Source: Ophioderma brevispina (lineage: Eukaryota > Echinodermata > Ophiuroidea > Amphilepidida > Ophiodermatidae). Taken from it: a stretch of DNA of 64,000 nt. The first letter of the stretch is position 1. The number at the start of each line of letters is the position of its first letter. Positions 46,586 through 57,900 of the stretch are shown piece after piece. The stretch lies in assembly GCA_023653785.1 (NCBI GenBank), contig JAMKCH010010162.1:1-64000 (forward strand). The letters are read 5' to 3'. The notes beneath the pieces were generated by a model. That model was not told the DNA's origin, ran no database searches, and saw only the letters and a program-made list of their open reading frames with translations. The position numbers were made by a program, and so were the translations under genes.

Positions 46586-47592
46586 TAACCATGACACCCC
46601 CCCCCCCCTGAGAGTGTCGGTAAAAAAAATAAATTATTAAAACCATCAATAATGGATATTTGTCCTGTTTAAGTAATTGCATATTCACGCAAGTATAAAT
46701 AATAATAAAATTCAGTTAACCCTTTGTATACTACTCATAGCGAACAGTGTCCAGTCGCTGTGTCTCTATCACGCCGCTATATAAAACAAAGACAGGCCAC
46801 TTTAAGTTTAATTGTACAAATTCGATTTTCCCAAATTTACGATAGACGATATTATTTTACTTAAATTCCTTGTATCGATATCCATCTTTGTATTTGGATA
46901 TCCATTATTGCGGTCCCTCTAGACCCCTTATCCACCAATGGGAGCATCTGTATTTTTTTACATAGCATAATGGGGTTATTGGAATCAAATTAGGCCGTGT
47001 CTTTCATATAATATAACAGGTAGTCCGAATTATTACAGCGTCGACTGCTAACGATTGCCTAGTTTACACACATACATACATACATATATTTCCGAATTCG
47101 GCTACCTTGCGAAACAGACACGGTCACTCACCTTCACCATTATTTGCAAATTTTGAATTGAGAAGATCGTATTAATTTCTACCATTTACCCAATTTACTT
47201 CCACACGTATGGTTGTTCCCCCAAATTAGCCATTACATAACTTTTCCTAAATGCAACCAAGTAAAGGGCTATCTTCATACTCGGACGAAATGCAAATATT
47301 TATTTCTAGCAGGTAAAACTTTCCCCTGTCTCAACCCATCCCCGTCGACGCCACTGGATTCCCTCAAGAAAACTTCCTTGTAAAAGCCTCGTGTAAGAGG
47401 TTGCGTATTTTCTAATTAATTTTGAGAATAGAATGCGGAATATCGCTCAAATAATGATTATTTAACTGCTATCATTCTGATAAAAATCATAAGAGTCAAT
47501 AATCGCTATCATTTAGTACACCAACTCTTATGATTAAGGAGTCGGGTCAGATAGATTTCCTGCCATAAGTTTCCTTCCACATTCGCTAAATA
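46586..47592 (+). repeat. direct duplication, copy 2
   Basis: It lacks the MITE piece of copy 1 (AAAGACAGGCCACTTTAAG at the junction) and has about 90 extra bases near 47190-47280. Elsewhere it is very close in its first half and more diverged in its second half. Confidence 0.85.
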
Positions 47593-47697
47593 TGGTTTTC
47601 ATTGATATGAACAAAAAAATCAAGAAAATATGTTGTGAAATAAAGCCATTATAAGATACACCGCGGCATTATTCGCCACAAATTAAACTACATAATG

Positions 47698-47941
47698 GCC
47701 CATGGCTATACGATGCGTCGCAGCGTGCGACTGTAAACTCGTTAGTGAAAAACGCTCGTAGCGTTTGGTCAATCGCTTCCAGCGACTCATGTCGCCTGTC
47801 GTAGCTTGGAGCGTTGAGTTGAATTCAAGTAAACTGGCTTGGGTCAAGTCGCTTGGGTAGTGCTAGCGATCGGCAATAAGCGACGGAAGTAATGTCATAC
47901 CAATCGCTCCGCTCCTTGCGATTGCTTTGTATATCATGGGC
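47698..47941. mobile_element. CpG-rich MITE-like element (244 bp)
   Basis: The left end GCCCATGGCTATACGATGCG and the reverse complement of the right end, GCCCATGATATACAAAGCAA, are imperfect TIRs. Inside are many GCGA/TCGC words (CGCTCGTAGCG, TCGCTTCCAGCGA, AGCGATCGG), making it far richer in CpG than the surroundings. Confidence 0.65.
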
Positions 47942-49258
47942 ATTAGTCTATGGAAAAATCGTCCTTTTTTCATGACAGTTCTAGGTATATCTAAAAGAGG
48001 TTGTTTCGAAATGTTTCGGTCAATTTTTTATATCATGAGCTATCTAATGAAACAAAATGTACTCATGAACTAAGATTTTACCCAGAAAATCCTTAATAAT
48101 TTATTGGGCGCTGCCTCGCTCCTGCAGATTAAAGAAAGCGTATTACGCGTAAACCTTTTACCTATATGTTGCATGTTAAGCGCGACCTTCGACGCTTCCG
48201 TTTGCGGAGACATTAAGAGGTTTTTGGGGTATTGGAACTGTGCCAAAAGGCATACAATGCCCATACTCCATAAACAGAAAGCCATTTAATGTCAACTATA
48301 CCCGCCAGCTATACGACTCACTGTATTCTTAGCCCCTCATGGTTGAAAGATTTACAAACTACTCTAGGCACCCTAAGGAGTGACCATTTGCACTCTTTCC
48401 GAACATAAAAAAAAAAGAGTGGAACCAACCTTATCTGCTTATCCGAATGACTTTTACTTTGAAGGAAATGAAGTCCAACCCACCACTAATAAGACTAAGG
48501 ATGGTATAAAACCACGGCTGATGAAACAATTGACAATATAGCTCAAGCTGCGCGGACTGGACGTTTCTCCATATTAACTCCCGGGCACATGAATATCAAT
48601 CTCACGAAAATAAATGTTTGTTTGTCTATAGGCTGTTATTTTCAATCGGATTATGTCTTTTTGTTACATCACCGACAAAGATCACCATGCCTATATCAAC
48701 CGATAAAGATCATCATTCCTATCGTCTACAATTATGTCGTGTCATACTTTATACAGGGTGCGTAAAAAAACCTTGCCCCTTACCTACTTGATTCAAACGA
48801 TTATAGTTCGGTCTAAACCTGACTGATGTGAATGATCTTTCCAGCAAATTAAAGATAATGAACTACGCTTTCCGATGATACCACATACGTTAGATATGTC
48901 GGACACAATCAGGGCCAAGATTTTTTTACTCACCCTGTACAACAGCAGTTCACCAAGGAGATGTATTGAGCTAGGCCACAGTAAATCTAACTTCACTGGA
49001 GACCCTGAGGAATTCAGTAGTCTTTACGATATAAAGTGCAGTATTAAGTACAGTTTATTCCGTAAAAAATGCTGAATTCATCAGGGCATCGGTGAAGTGA
49101 TGATTTAAATGGCCCAAATTCAATGGTAAAACGCTCCTCAAAAATAGAAGGACCAATGCGGGCGACGAAGAACTTGACTTCTTGAAGACGGACGGTTAAG
49201 CGGAGCAAAAGAACGTCCCTCTATCCGCCACCCTCTACGGTTCTAAGCCTCTCCACCA
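47942..49258. other. non-coding, no supported gene
   Basis: AT-rich with scattered short frames. No repeat boundary or exon recognised. Confidence 0.4.
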
Positions 49259-49664
49259 ATGTTGCTCCGTGTCGTCTCCAATCCCCGTATTTTCTTCCCT
49301 GTTCGTGTATTTGTTCGTCCTGCTTTTACAATTTCCGGTTTCCCTCATTTTGTTCGCATCTTCCCTTTGTCATCTTATTTTCCCTTTTGTCCTCTATCGC
49401 CTCTTAGCCAGTGTTTTCTGTTTTTTTCCTCTACCTCGGTTCCGTCTACTGCGCTTTCCCACGCACAATTTTTTCTTCTTTTCCGTGTTCATCGTTATCA
49501 TATCTGTTTATTTCTTCAGCCTTCTTGTACCCGCCTTCAATTCCTCCCCGTTTTTCTATTTGTTTCTAATCCCTCTGACGCAGTTATCTTCTCCTCTTAT
49601 GCACACTCCTTTCTTTCCTTAATCTTTCCTTTCTTCTCCTTACTCTCTTTGTTTTCCCCTTACC
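49259..49664. repeat. polypyrimidine tract
   Basis: About 400 bases dominated by T and C on the plus strand. It yields a long open frame rich in Phe, Ser, Leu and Pro that runs on into the SINE, which marks it as compositional rather than coding. It may adopt triplex structure. Confidence 0.75.
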
Positions 49665-49935
49665 CCCCACCTCTCGTGATCCAAAGGTCATGGGTTCGAA
49701 TCCTGCAGTCGTCAACGGGCCCGAGTTGTGTTTCTGGGTGGTTTAAGACGTTTTATCTTGATTTCTCCTTCCACCCAGGTGCGAAATTGGGAGCTGCTAG
49801 GGATGTTGCCCATTGAGGAGCCGCCCAAAGTAATAGCATGCCTGGGTACAAGGGCAGCTGCAGTATTCCAAAGTTGCGGTCAGAAATGATAATGAATGAA
49901 ATGCACTATATAAATTTACAATTATTATATTATGC
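49665..49935 (+). mobile_element. tRNA-derived SINE, second family
   Basis: The B box GGTTCGAATCC is at 49693-49703, preceded by GTGATCCAAAGGTCATG. The body has CTTCCACCCAGGTG, GCCGCCCAAAGTAATAG and ATGCCTGGGTACAAGGGCAG. The end has GCACTATATAAATTTAC and an ATT-rich tail. The A box is lost into the polypyrimidine tract. It differs from the 19075 family. Confidence 0.85.
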
Positions 49936-51308
49936 TATTGTCTCAAAGTTCCCTTGCCTCAATCCGGTAATAAAGTAATAAAAGTAAGTACGCCAATTTT
50001 TGGAAGAGGACAATTTAAATTTCATTTCAAAATTAAAATAGCGCACAAAAACATTATTTCTGCGCATTTAAGTACCTCAGCGGAATATTTGTTGCCATGG
50101 CTTTGTTCATGAATTAAGAAGTAGGCGGATTCAAAAAGAGCAATGAAAAGTACTCAAGTCAAGTGCAACTTGATGTTTCTCATCTCTTGCAAGGTGTTTT
50201 AACTTTTAAATCAGCTTAAGCTTCATTTCCATTTCAATAGTAGGAGGCATATGTTAAATAAGGTGTAAAATGATTATTCTGTTTGAAAAAGTGGATACAC
50301 GAAATTTTTTGAGTTTTGTTTTATTGTGATGTGTGATCTATGCATTTATTTATATTGAACAATCACCCCAAGAAAGGCTGTTCTACAAATTCGATCATCC
50401 TCAAAACAGCAGCATGGAGAATAATAGGTCGACGAAATTGATGCCAACTTCAAACAAAATCCTTTTCGTGAAACACTGGTTTTGTGTTCCATTTAAGACG
50501 TCAAAGAGGTCTATAATATGGAGAGGTGTAATGCGAAATGGTTTTGTTCAGTATGTTTACACGATCATCTTATTTCAACGTCGCGTAGGATCTTTATATT
50601 AACTATTAAATAAAAGCCCACATACGTAGCTAAGAGTGACAACAGAGCCAAAAACAACTGAAAAAAAACACTTTTCTAGAGAAGAATCCCTTTGGGATGG
50701 CTCCGAAATTGGATATAGACCACCAAATAGAGAGAAGAACAAGTTTTCTGAAAATAATTTGCAGAATCTAATTGAGCTGGAACCACGCTTTAGTGTGTGT
50801 TAGAAATGGGCTCATATGTCATTGTAGTTTTAATCATATACAAATTAAAATATCTCTTTGCGGATTTTGGTGTGAAAATTTAACAATCAATACAAAACGG
50901 GTGTTTAGGTATGGAATTGTTTCCTTTTCTCCAAACTATATTATAATATAACGATGCCTTATGTTAAAATTCACTTTCCAGCCATTCATTTTTTAAATTA
51001 ACCGATTTTATTACCGCTCTGCGTGAAAAGACCAATAAAAACATAATCCCTAACCCAGGGATCAATACATAACTAAATTTACGCTACTAAATCTGCAGGA
51101 AATTGATCCACATCTTTTTTTGGAATTTGAAAAGTATGTGATATATTGTGGTTTAGGTATGCAAATGAGCTAATTAATATGCAGTAATTGCTATATATCT
51201 GAAACAGTACGTCGGATAAGCAAAATTCATTCGCTACGACCCAAGGCCAGAAGGGTGTTCACAGATTTGGGTGAAAGGTCATGTGGACCGATTAACGGGG
51301 CATTCCTT
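49936..51308. other. non-coding, no supported gene
   Basis: AT-rich, nothing recognised. Confidence 0.4.
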
Positions 51309-51366
51309 GATGATCTTGAGACTGCGGCCTACTACTAAATAGTAGGCCCTTGGGCTCAAGATCATC
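51309..51366. other. strong two-stem hairpin
   Basis: GATGATCTTGAG (51309-51320) pairs perfectly with CTCAAGATCATC (51355-51366). Inside, GGCCTACT (51326-51333) pairs with AGTAGGCC (51341-51348) across a 7-base loop. It could be a small folded RNA or a transposon hairpin. No further evidence. Confidence 0.6.
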
Positions 51367-51425
51367 TGGGGGAAATATTTTTCACCATCTCCCTCATGGC
51401 AAGTCTAATTGTCTACATAAATGCC

Positions 51426-51760
51426 AAACCGGGGGTGCTGCTACTACTAAACGTTCTTAATTATGCTTATGTGTGGACTTTTCACGATTAATATCGCCAC
51501 CATGGAAAAGTTGTGACCCCCGGGGTGGTGTCAAAGATAAAAGAGAGGGAAATAAAAAATACTATAGAAATGTAATAAAACCGGCGGTGCTACTCCTCAA
51601 ACGTCTTTTACTTTATGCCTCATGTGGGGGACTTTTCAAGATTAAATCTCCAACAACTGGAAAATCAAGATAAAGAATACTCTAAAATGTCAAAACCGGG
51701 TGTTGCTACTCATAAACGTCACTTACTTATGCTCATGTGAATCTTTCAATTGTGGATTTG
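51426..51760 (+). repeat. three-unit tandem repeat
   Basis: AAACCGGGGGTGCTGCTACT (51426), ACCGGCGGTGCTACTCCT (51580) and ACCGGGTGTTGCTACTCA (51695) are each followed by AAACGT and TTATGC.CATGTG. Spacing is about 153 and 115 bases. Confidence 0.7.
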
Positions 51761-54559
51761 GCTTCATTTTGAATTTAAAGGGTCTAAAACGAGCAGAGGT
51801 TTCAATAAGCTCTTTCTATGAAACATGGAAAACTGTCTTAAAATCCAGTCGCTGAAGCTCGCATTATACATATAGCCTCTTTAAAAAATTCACCCTTTTT
51901 CTTTTTTCACAATACTAAAAGCTGTATAGCAACGGACACTCCAAAACTGGTAGTGATAAATTTAAGTATTGAAGAGACAACTGATTTGTCCACCCAAAGA
52001 TCTTGTAGTAAGTATATATATTTTTCTCGATTTTCCTGAGAAAAATGGTGTGGATTTGACGTTACGCGTTCGAAAGTTATGGTCCTTTTTGTATTTTCTT
52101 CAGATTTTTTACTCCTGATCAATATAATCTTGTGCAAATAGGACAATAAAGTTTCATGACCCCGTTTTTATACCTATGAGAGGAGTATTTTTTCGTACAT
52201 GTTTTTCTTTGAGGCTTGAAATTTATTTACATTTCGTTACCTTACACTCCCGCACCCACCAAGCATGTGAGGTAAAAATACAGCACCATCACTCACAGTA
52301 CCAATATCAGCCAACTTGTATAAGGGAGCGGGGAAAGGGTCATATGACCAAGTGTACCAAAAAATTTCGCCACACAGATTATATGAACGGAGTAAGTAAG
52401 TGGAGTGACAAAGAAAAATATAAAAATGAAATATTTACGGACCAATTTACTTTCCGTAGAGAAAAAGTATTTCAAGGTATGCTTTTTCTATTCAACATGA
52501 AAAGACTATTCAATCCGGAGGACTCCGGTTTGTGACATATAAAATCGGTTAGAATTCGTTGAAGAAACACTCTTCCATTGAAAAAAAACGCAGGTTTGGG
52601 CAGAAAACCTGTCCTAAACAAATGAAATATCCCGACGATTAATTTAGTTCCGTAGAAAAAAAAAGGATTTAAGGACTGCTCTTTGCGATTGTAAACATTG
52701 ATGAAAAATACCTTAAATTCAGTCGCAGAGGCTCGCGTTTATTACCATATAGCTCTTTCGGAGTTCACTTATCTTATTCTTTTTTATAATATTTAAAATC
52801 TCCTAAAATCGCTTAGAAAAATCAATTATAATTTTTAAGACAGCTGTAAATTCATTTGAAAACTAGAGAGGCGTTGGTAGCCATGGGTCAAAAGGGTCCA
52901 AAAAACAAAGAAAAGAATCCATATGTTATCAAGACCAAGGGGGCGCTATTGAATTCTTATGCATCGTCATCTTAATTATACTATTATTTGGAAGTGGCTG
53001 CGCGTTTAGTTGTTAAGTCTATGTGGTGCTGTGTGTATTTTTCCGTTCCTTAAAATTTTTTTGTCCTTGTGTGATTTTATTCTCGCTTCGCTGTGTAAAT
53101 ATGTGATGTTGAATACTGCAAATTGGTTTTCATTGGAGAAATATCCAAATTGATTGGGGGGGTTGGGAGGGTAGGTAGGTTATATAAAACGTTGAAATTA
53201 AAGGATGACATGATTATATTTTGCTTGAGTTGCCCAGTGCAAGGATGTGATGCGCTGAAAATTCCAAATTCAACGGCTTCAATGCTACTCTATATAAAGG
53301 CGATCTTACTGAAAATGGAGCTAAAAAAAAACGGGTGGAGAGAATCGAAGAACTTTTAACATGGATACTGAAAAACTAACTCCGTATTTTATTTATACAG
53401 TATACAGGGACATTTTGACGAGAAATGAGAATGTTTGGTTGTTCTCACTTTATCCATGAAGAGTCATGCAAAGTTTATAGAATGGAAAAAAACACAAGAA
53501 TGAAAAGAATACGATGCCAAACAAGACTGCCACAACATTATGCTGCAAAGAGATCCAAGTCCCCACCATCTTCTCGCTGAAATGACCAATGGCTGCGGTG
53601 TCGTATGCATAGAGAAAGCTTTTCCACCTGACAACAGGAGCGCCCTTCCCCATGGAAGTCCATTTCCGTTACACAAAAATGAGGAGTGTCCTATCTTGGT
53701 GTAGAAATCTGTGAGTAGGTATAAAGGGAGGCCTGCCCACTGAACAATTATGTATGCATTACTTATACGAAGCGCCAAATTTAGAACAATTTGGGAGAGT
53801 AGGGTAAGAGTACCGGATTACGTAGGTATTTATGATAAAACGGCTCTTGATGTTGTTAAACCAATCGGCAACAAACAACATGGTGAAATTCAATGTTGAT
53901 TAGAGAAGAATTATTACAGAAATTAGTTCAACAATATTGAAAAGTTTGAATAAAATTGCGAGGGGGAAAGCTAAATTTTACACACTGTGAACACGGAAAA
54001 GAAAAATCTCAATCTTCTGGCAAGCGATTGCTACTCAAAATGACAGTCACAATTTTTAAAAATGGCTATATATATAGTCAGATTCAATTTGTTAGTGCCT
54101 GAGACGAGGTTAGTGCAAATCTTTTCTATTATATCATATTATAATCCAGTGACTCTCACAAAAAGTGCGACAACCCTGTAATAATAGGTGGTGTACTTAG
54201 TAATGAGATGACACCAATTGCACTTACACCTAATGTATTTGAAACAATGAGATGTACTATTTGAAGGAGAGTTCAGTGGATTACAATGTTAAATGGAGAT
54301 AATAAAGTAAATGGCCTGCGCTATTCACAGTCTTTTATAGATCGCCATGGAGGATTTTTCTTATTTTGACAGGGGTGATTGATAGCACTTGCATACCTTT
54401 ACATATATGGGTGTCGTAATTTTATGTCGCTTTTTCTGTAGGTACACATCCGCCATTGCAGGATAGTAAGTTCTATAGTATGTGAAAGATTTCTGCAACG
54501 ACTTAACGGTAGAAGGGCGCTCATACGTATATAGGCCGGTACAGAAAGGGGTGTTACAG
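51761..54559. other. non-coding, no supported gene
   Basis: AT-rich. Minus-strand frames at 53450-53780 are open but share no recognisable motif with any family I know. Confidence 0.35.
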
Positions 54560-54767
54560 ACAAAGACTAAGGCTACTATCTGCGCGTGCTTCGCGTGAAA
54601 GCAGTCGTAAGACTAACGTAGCTCTAGTTGCGATGTAAGTTACTACTAAGACTTTTTTCGCGTTCGTGAAACTTGGACGTAGGCTTAGTGTGATTACGAG
54701 TAAGCCAGGTTTACGATTTTTTAAAAACTACGTTGGTCACGAGTCCAGTAACACATCGTAGTGGTGT
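54560..54767. repeat. possible CpG-rich foldback sequence
   Basis: CTAAGGCTAC and CGCGTGAAAGCAGTCGTAAG on one side resemble the reverse complement of GTAGGCTTAG and CTAAGACTTTTTTCGCG on the other. Weak, with many mismatches. Confidence 0.3.
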
Positions 54768-55210
54768 CACAGAGTTATAAAACAAGGCGTGATATATCTG
54801 ATAGATTGATAGACTGCTAGTCTATCATTCACAACTGATAGAGGATGATAGTCTATCAAACTTGATAGTCTATCAGATAGTTTGTTTGATAGTTATCAGA
54901 TAGGTTGATAGCGTACAGAGTATAAACAAGGGTGTGGTGAATATCTGATAGATTGATAGACTATGTCTATCATTCACAAATGATAGTGTATCTATATTTG
55001 ATAGTTATCAATACAAATGATAGTGTATATGTATTGTGATAGTTCTATCAGCTAGTTTGTAGTGTATCAGGATAGTTTGATAGTGTTCACAGAGTATAAA
55101 ACAAGGGTGATTTGCTGATAGATTGTAGACTTGATAGTCTATCATCACAACTGATAGTGGATGATATTCATATCAAATTGATTGTCTATCAGATATAGTT
55201 TGATTAGTCT
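54768..55210 (+). repeat. tandem array of GATAG/CTATC palindromes
   Basis: Three units start with CAGAGT.ATAAA.CAAGG near 54770, 54917 and 55090. Each contains CTGATAGATTGATAGAC followed by numerous GATAGTCTATCA palindromes. Unit length is about 145-175 bases. Confidence 0.8.
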
Positions 55211-55249
55211 TTGTGTGGCAACTGTACTCGGAAAGAGTTGATTTGTGGA

Positions 55250-55660
55250 TGTTGGTCGTGTGTGTCTGTGTGTGTGTGTGTCAACACTTTTTGGATACAC
55301 GTTTTGGGGAAATGTTGTTACCTTTTTAGTGCAAGGTGATGGATCAAGTTTCATACTTGTATGCTTTACATTGACACAAGGTGTCTTATCTGTTGGGAAC
55401 CAGTTGGGGAGGAGGTCCCAAAGGTCATTCAGGGTCACTTTAGGTCACATCTTTGCATGTGGTATACAATAGGATAAACTGTCGTAACTCATGATGGAAT
55501 GAAGTTTCATACTTATTATGCTTATACATTGAGACAACGTGGTATTATATAAGGTAACAGGTTTTGGTGAGGAAGTCAAAGTCATTCAGGGGCACTTAGG
55601 GTCATTATATTGCTTACAGTTACGCTTGACCATCCATCGGATGATTAAAATGAGTTCCAG
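55250..55660 (+). repeat. GT microsatellite and two-unit tandem repeat with AGGTCA sites
   Basis: A GT run at 55257-55281, then units at about 55340 and 55492. Both contain AGTTTCATACTT, TTACATTGA(C/G)ACAA-like and GTCATTCAGGG.CACTT blocks. Unit 1 has AGGTCATTCAGGGTCACTTT followed by AGGTCA, three nuclear-receptor-type half-sites. Confidence 0.65.
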
Positions 55661-57900
55661 ACAACATACTGGATATCACAAGAAGCCTCAAGAGGATGGT
55701 TATGGGGACAGTGGGTTATACACTACCTTTTTACAAACTGACTATGATGTGCCTGTATAAATTGCTGTAAAATGGGACTTAAAGGTTTCAGTGCAGGGAG
55801 ATGGGCGGCAAAGAGAAACAAATTTCAGCGATTGTCGCATTTGTTTAACACGTAAAAGCGAAGTCGTGACGAAAAAAATTCTGAATTTTTTATCATATTG
55901 TCAAGGCATTTTCTTATTCCAACCGTTGGAGTTGAGTTGAAGAATCAATCTACTGGAAGGTTATTTGATTTTTTTGTATAAATAACAAACGAGGACGAGT
56001 CGTATGTGGGTCATGGGAACACACCATGAACCGACCCACATCAAAGCACCCAATTGGTTTGTGGTTTTCACACAGTAGTGCTTTGTAATTTCTTTTGACA
56101 TTTTGGTGCAGTTGTATAATGAATGAGGCTTGGCCTTTGGCACTGTTCTACACCTATGCACCCCTTCTCTCCATAGTGGTGGGCACAACTACAGCTACAG
56201 GGGTAGCCATTGGGATAGGTACAGTAGAGTAGCAACATACTGTGTACCTAATAATTGTGTACCTTGGAAGACTATCTTGACAGCTACTTGATGAGACACG
56301 AGCCCGGTGTGTATGTGCAGTAGCTACCACGGTTCGACACGGTGTGTGTGTAGCTGCAGTAGAGGGTAAACCACCGAGTAAGAACACAGGGCGTGTTAAG
56401 TTAGCTAAAGGGAAAATCTGGGCGAGTAACCGCCAAAGTGAGTAGCGGTTATTTTTGTTGTCAGATCTAGGAGCAATATCTCATAAACTAAAGGTGTTCT
56501 GCTCCGTGATTATTTGTAGGTGGGTTTTGAAGGGTTATGGGAGTTAGGGATATAAAGGCAATTACAAGGCACAGCGCTAAAAAAAACCTAGGAGCTGGTA
56601 ACATTGTAAAGAAAAGGGTTTGATTGATCGATTGAATGATGATTGAGTAAATCAAATAATTAATTTATTGATAATTGATGAAATTGATTAATTAATTGAT
56701 TATGAAAAGAACTATAAGACAAAGGGGACCTTGCTTAAGAAGTCACCATAGCCATACGTGAGAATTTACATTTGACATATTGCTTCACCTAAAAGGCTTC
56801 AAACTATGTATCGGCCAGATCATGAAATGAAGGAAAACAATAACAATATAACCGATACAGTAGCAATTACTTAATTAATGTGGATAGATGCTGGTCTGTA
56901 AGTTCACATTTTCTGAAAATGGTGCTCTACTTAAAAGAGAAGTTCGTTGAAAATTGTATGATGTCATCAGTACCGCATCAGAGGAAGAAAGAAAGCTTCA
57001 ATTTCTTGTGCAAAAAAATGTAAAGTTATGCTTCAATAGTTTTACTTTAATGAATAAGGAGGAATTTGTTTCCTGATTATAGAAAAGGTAATCACAACTT
57101 TCGTCTAAATGTGCAATAAGGGATCATTTTGAAAATGGCTAGTTTAAATGGGTCTTCCCTTTCAATTGATTATTAATAATTTCCTTTTTTATTTCCATGT
57201 CAGGTTTTTGTCTTGAAAATGGACAATGGAAATAAGCCTGAAATATGCTTTCATGGGTTATCCAGATTCCTTAATTTTACGTTTTTCTTACCATGTTTCC
57301 GATTGGATCAAAAAATCACATAAGTTACTTTTTAAAACTAAATGTAATGTTAATTAATAGTATTTTTACTGAAAAAGTATATTTATACACCGGGACTTTT
57401 GAAGGTTTATTGTACTTAATTCCCTAAAGATAAAATTCTGGATTTTAAGAGAAATGCTTAAAATCAGTGCCGAATTATCTCTCTCGAGGGGAATGCTTAA
57501 AACAACAAATATCTTATTCGCTAGAACAAATTGTTGGTGTAAGTAAACTATCAAAGTTCTCCTGCTAAATTAAGTCGTCTAGGTTTACATCAAATATTTC
57601 ACTAACAATAGGAAATATTACTCGACATATAGAACTGGCTGTAGATGTGGATGCCGACGTGAAATAATGTTCAATATTCGTATCCGCACATGTCATGGTG
57701 GTTGGGACTGATACATATGCATAAAAATGGGTTTACAATACCGTCCCAAGAAAAAAGCCAGGTACAATTTTTCAAAAAAAGTGATTCTTGACCTTATAAG
57801 TGAACCGATCAAATATTTTTCCGGAAAAGAGGGCGGAAAGCGATTTTTTTTCATAAAACGGGCGAACAAATTTTTAATAAGAATTTTAGAGATATAGAAG
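55661..57900. other. non-coding; ATTGATT-rich tract at 56618-56705
   Basis: Simple ATTGATT-type sequence at 56618-56705. Otherwise no supported feature. Confidence 0.4.

Noticed and set aside
49259..49816. 185-codon open frame
   Set aside because: It is produced by a polypyrimidine tract (few stop codons) and runs into a SINE, with low-complexity Phe/Ser/Leu/Pro protein.
53450..53778. Overlapping minus frames of 67 and 104 codons with hydrophobic C-terminus
   Set aside because: No family motif recognised and no splice context. Two open phases over the same DNA are not evidence of coding.
56154..56387. 77-codon minus frame rich in Thr, Val and Ala
   Set aside because: Arises from GTGTGTG and TAGCTAC-like repetitive sequence with no conserved feature.
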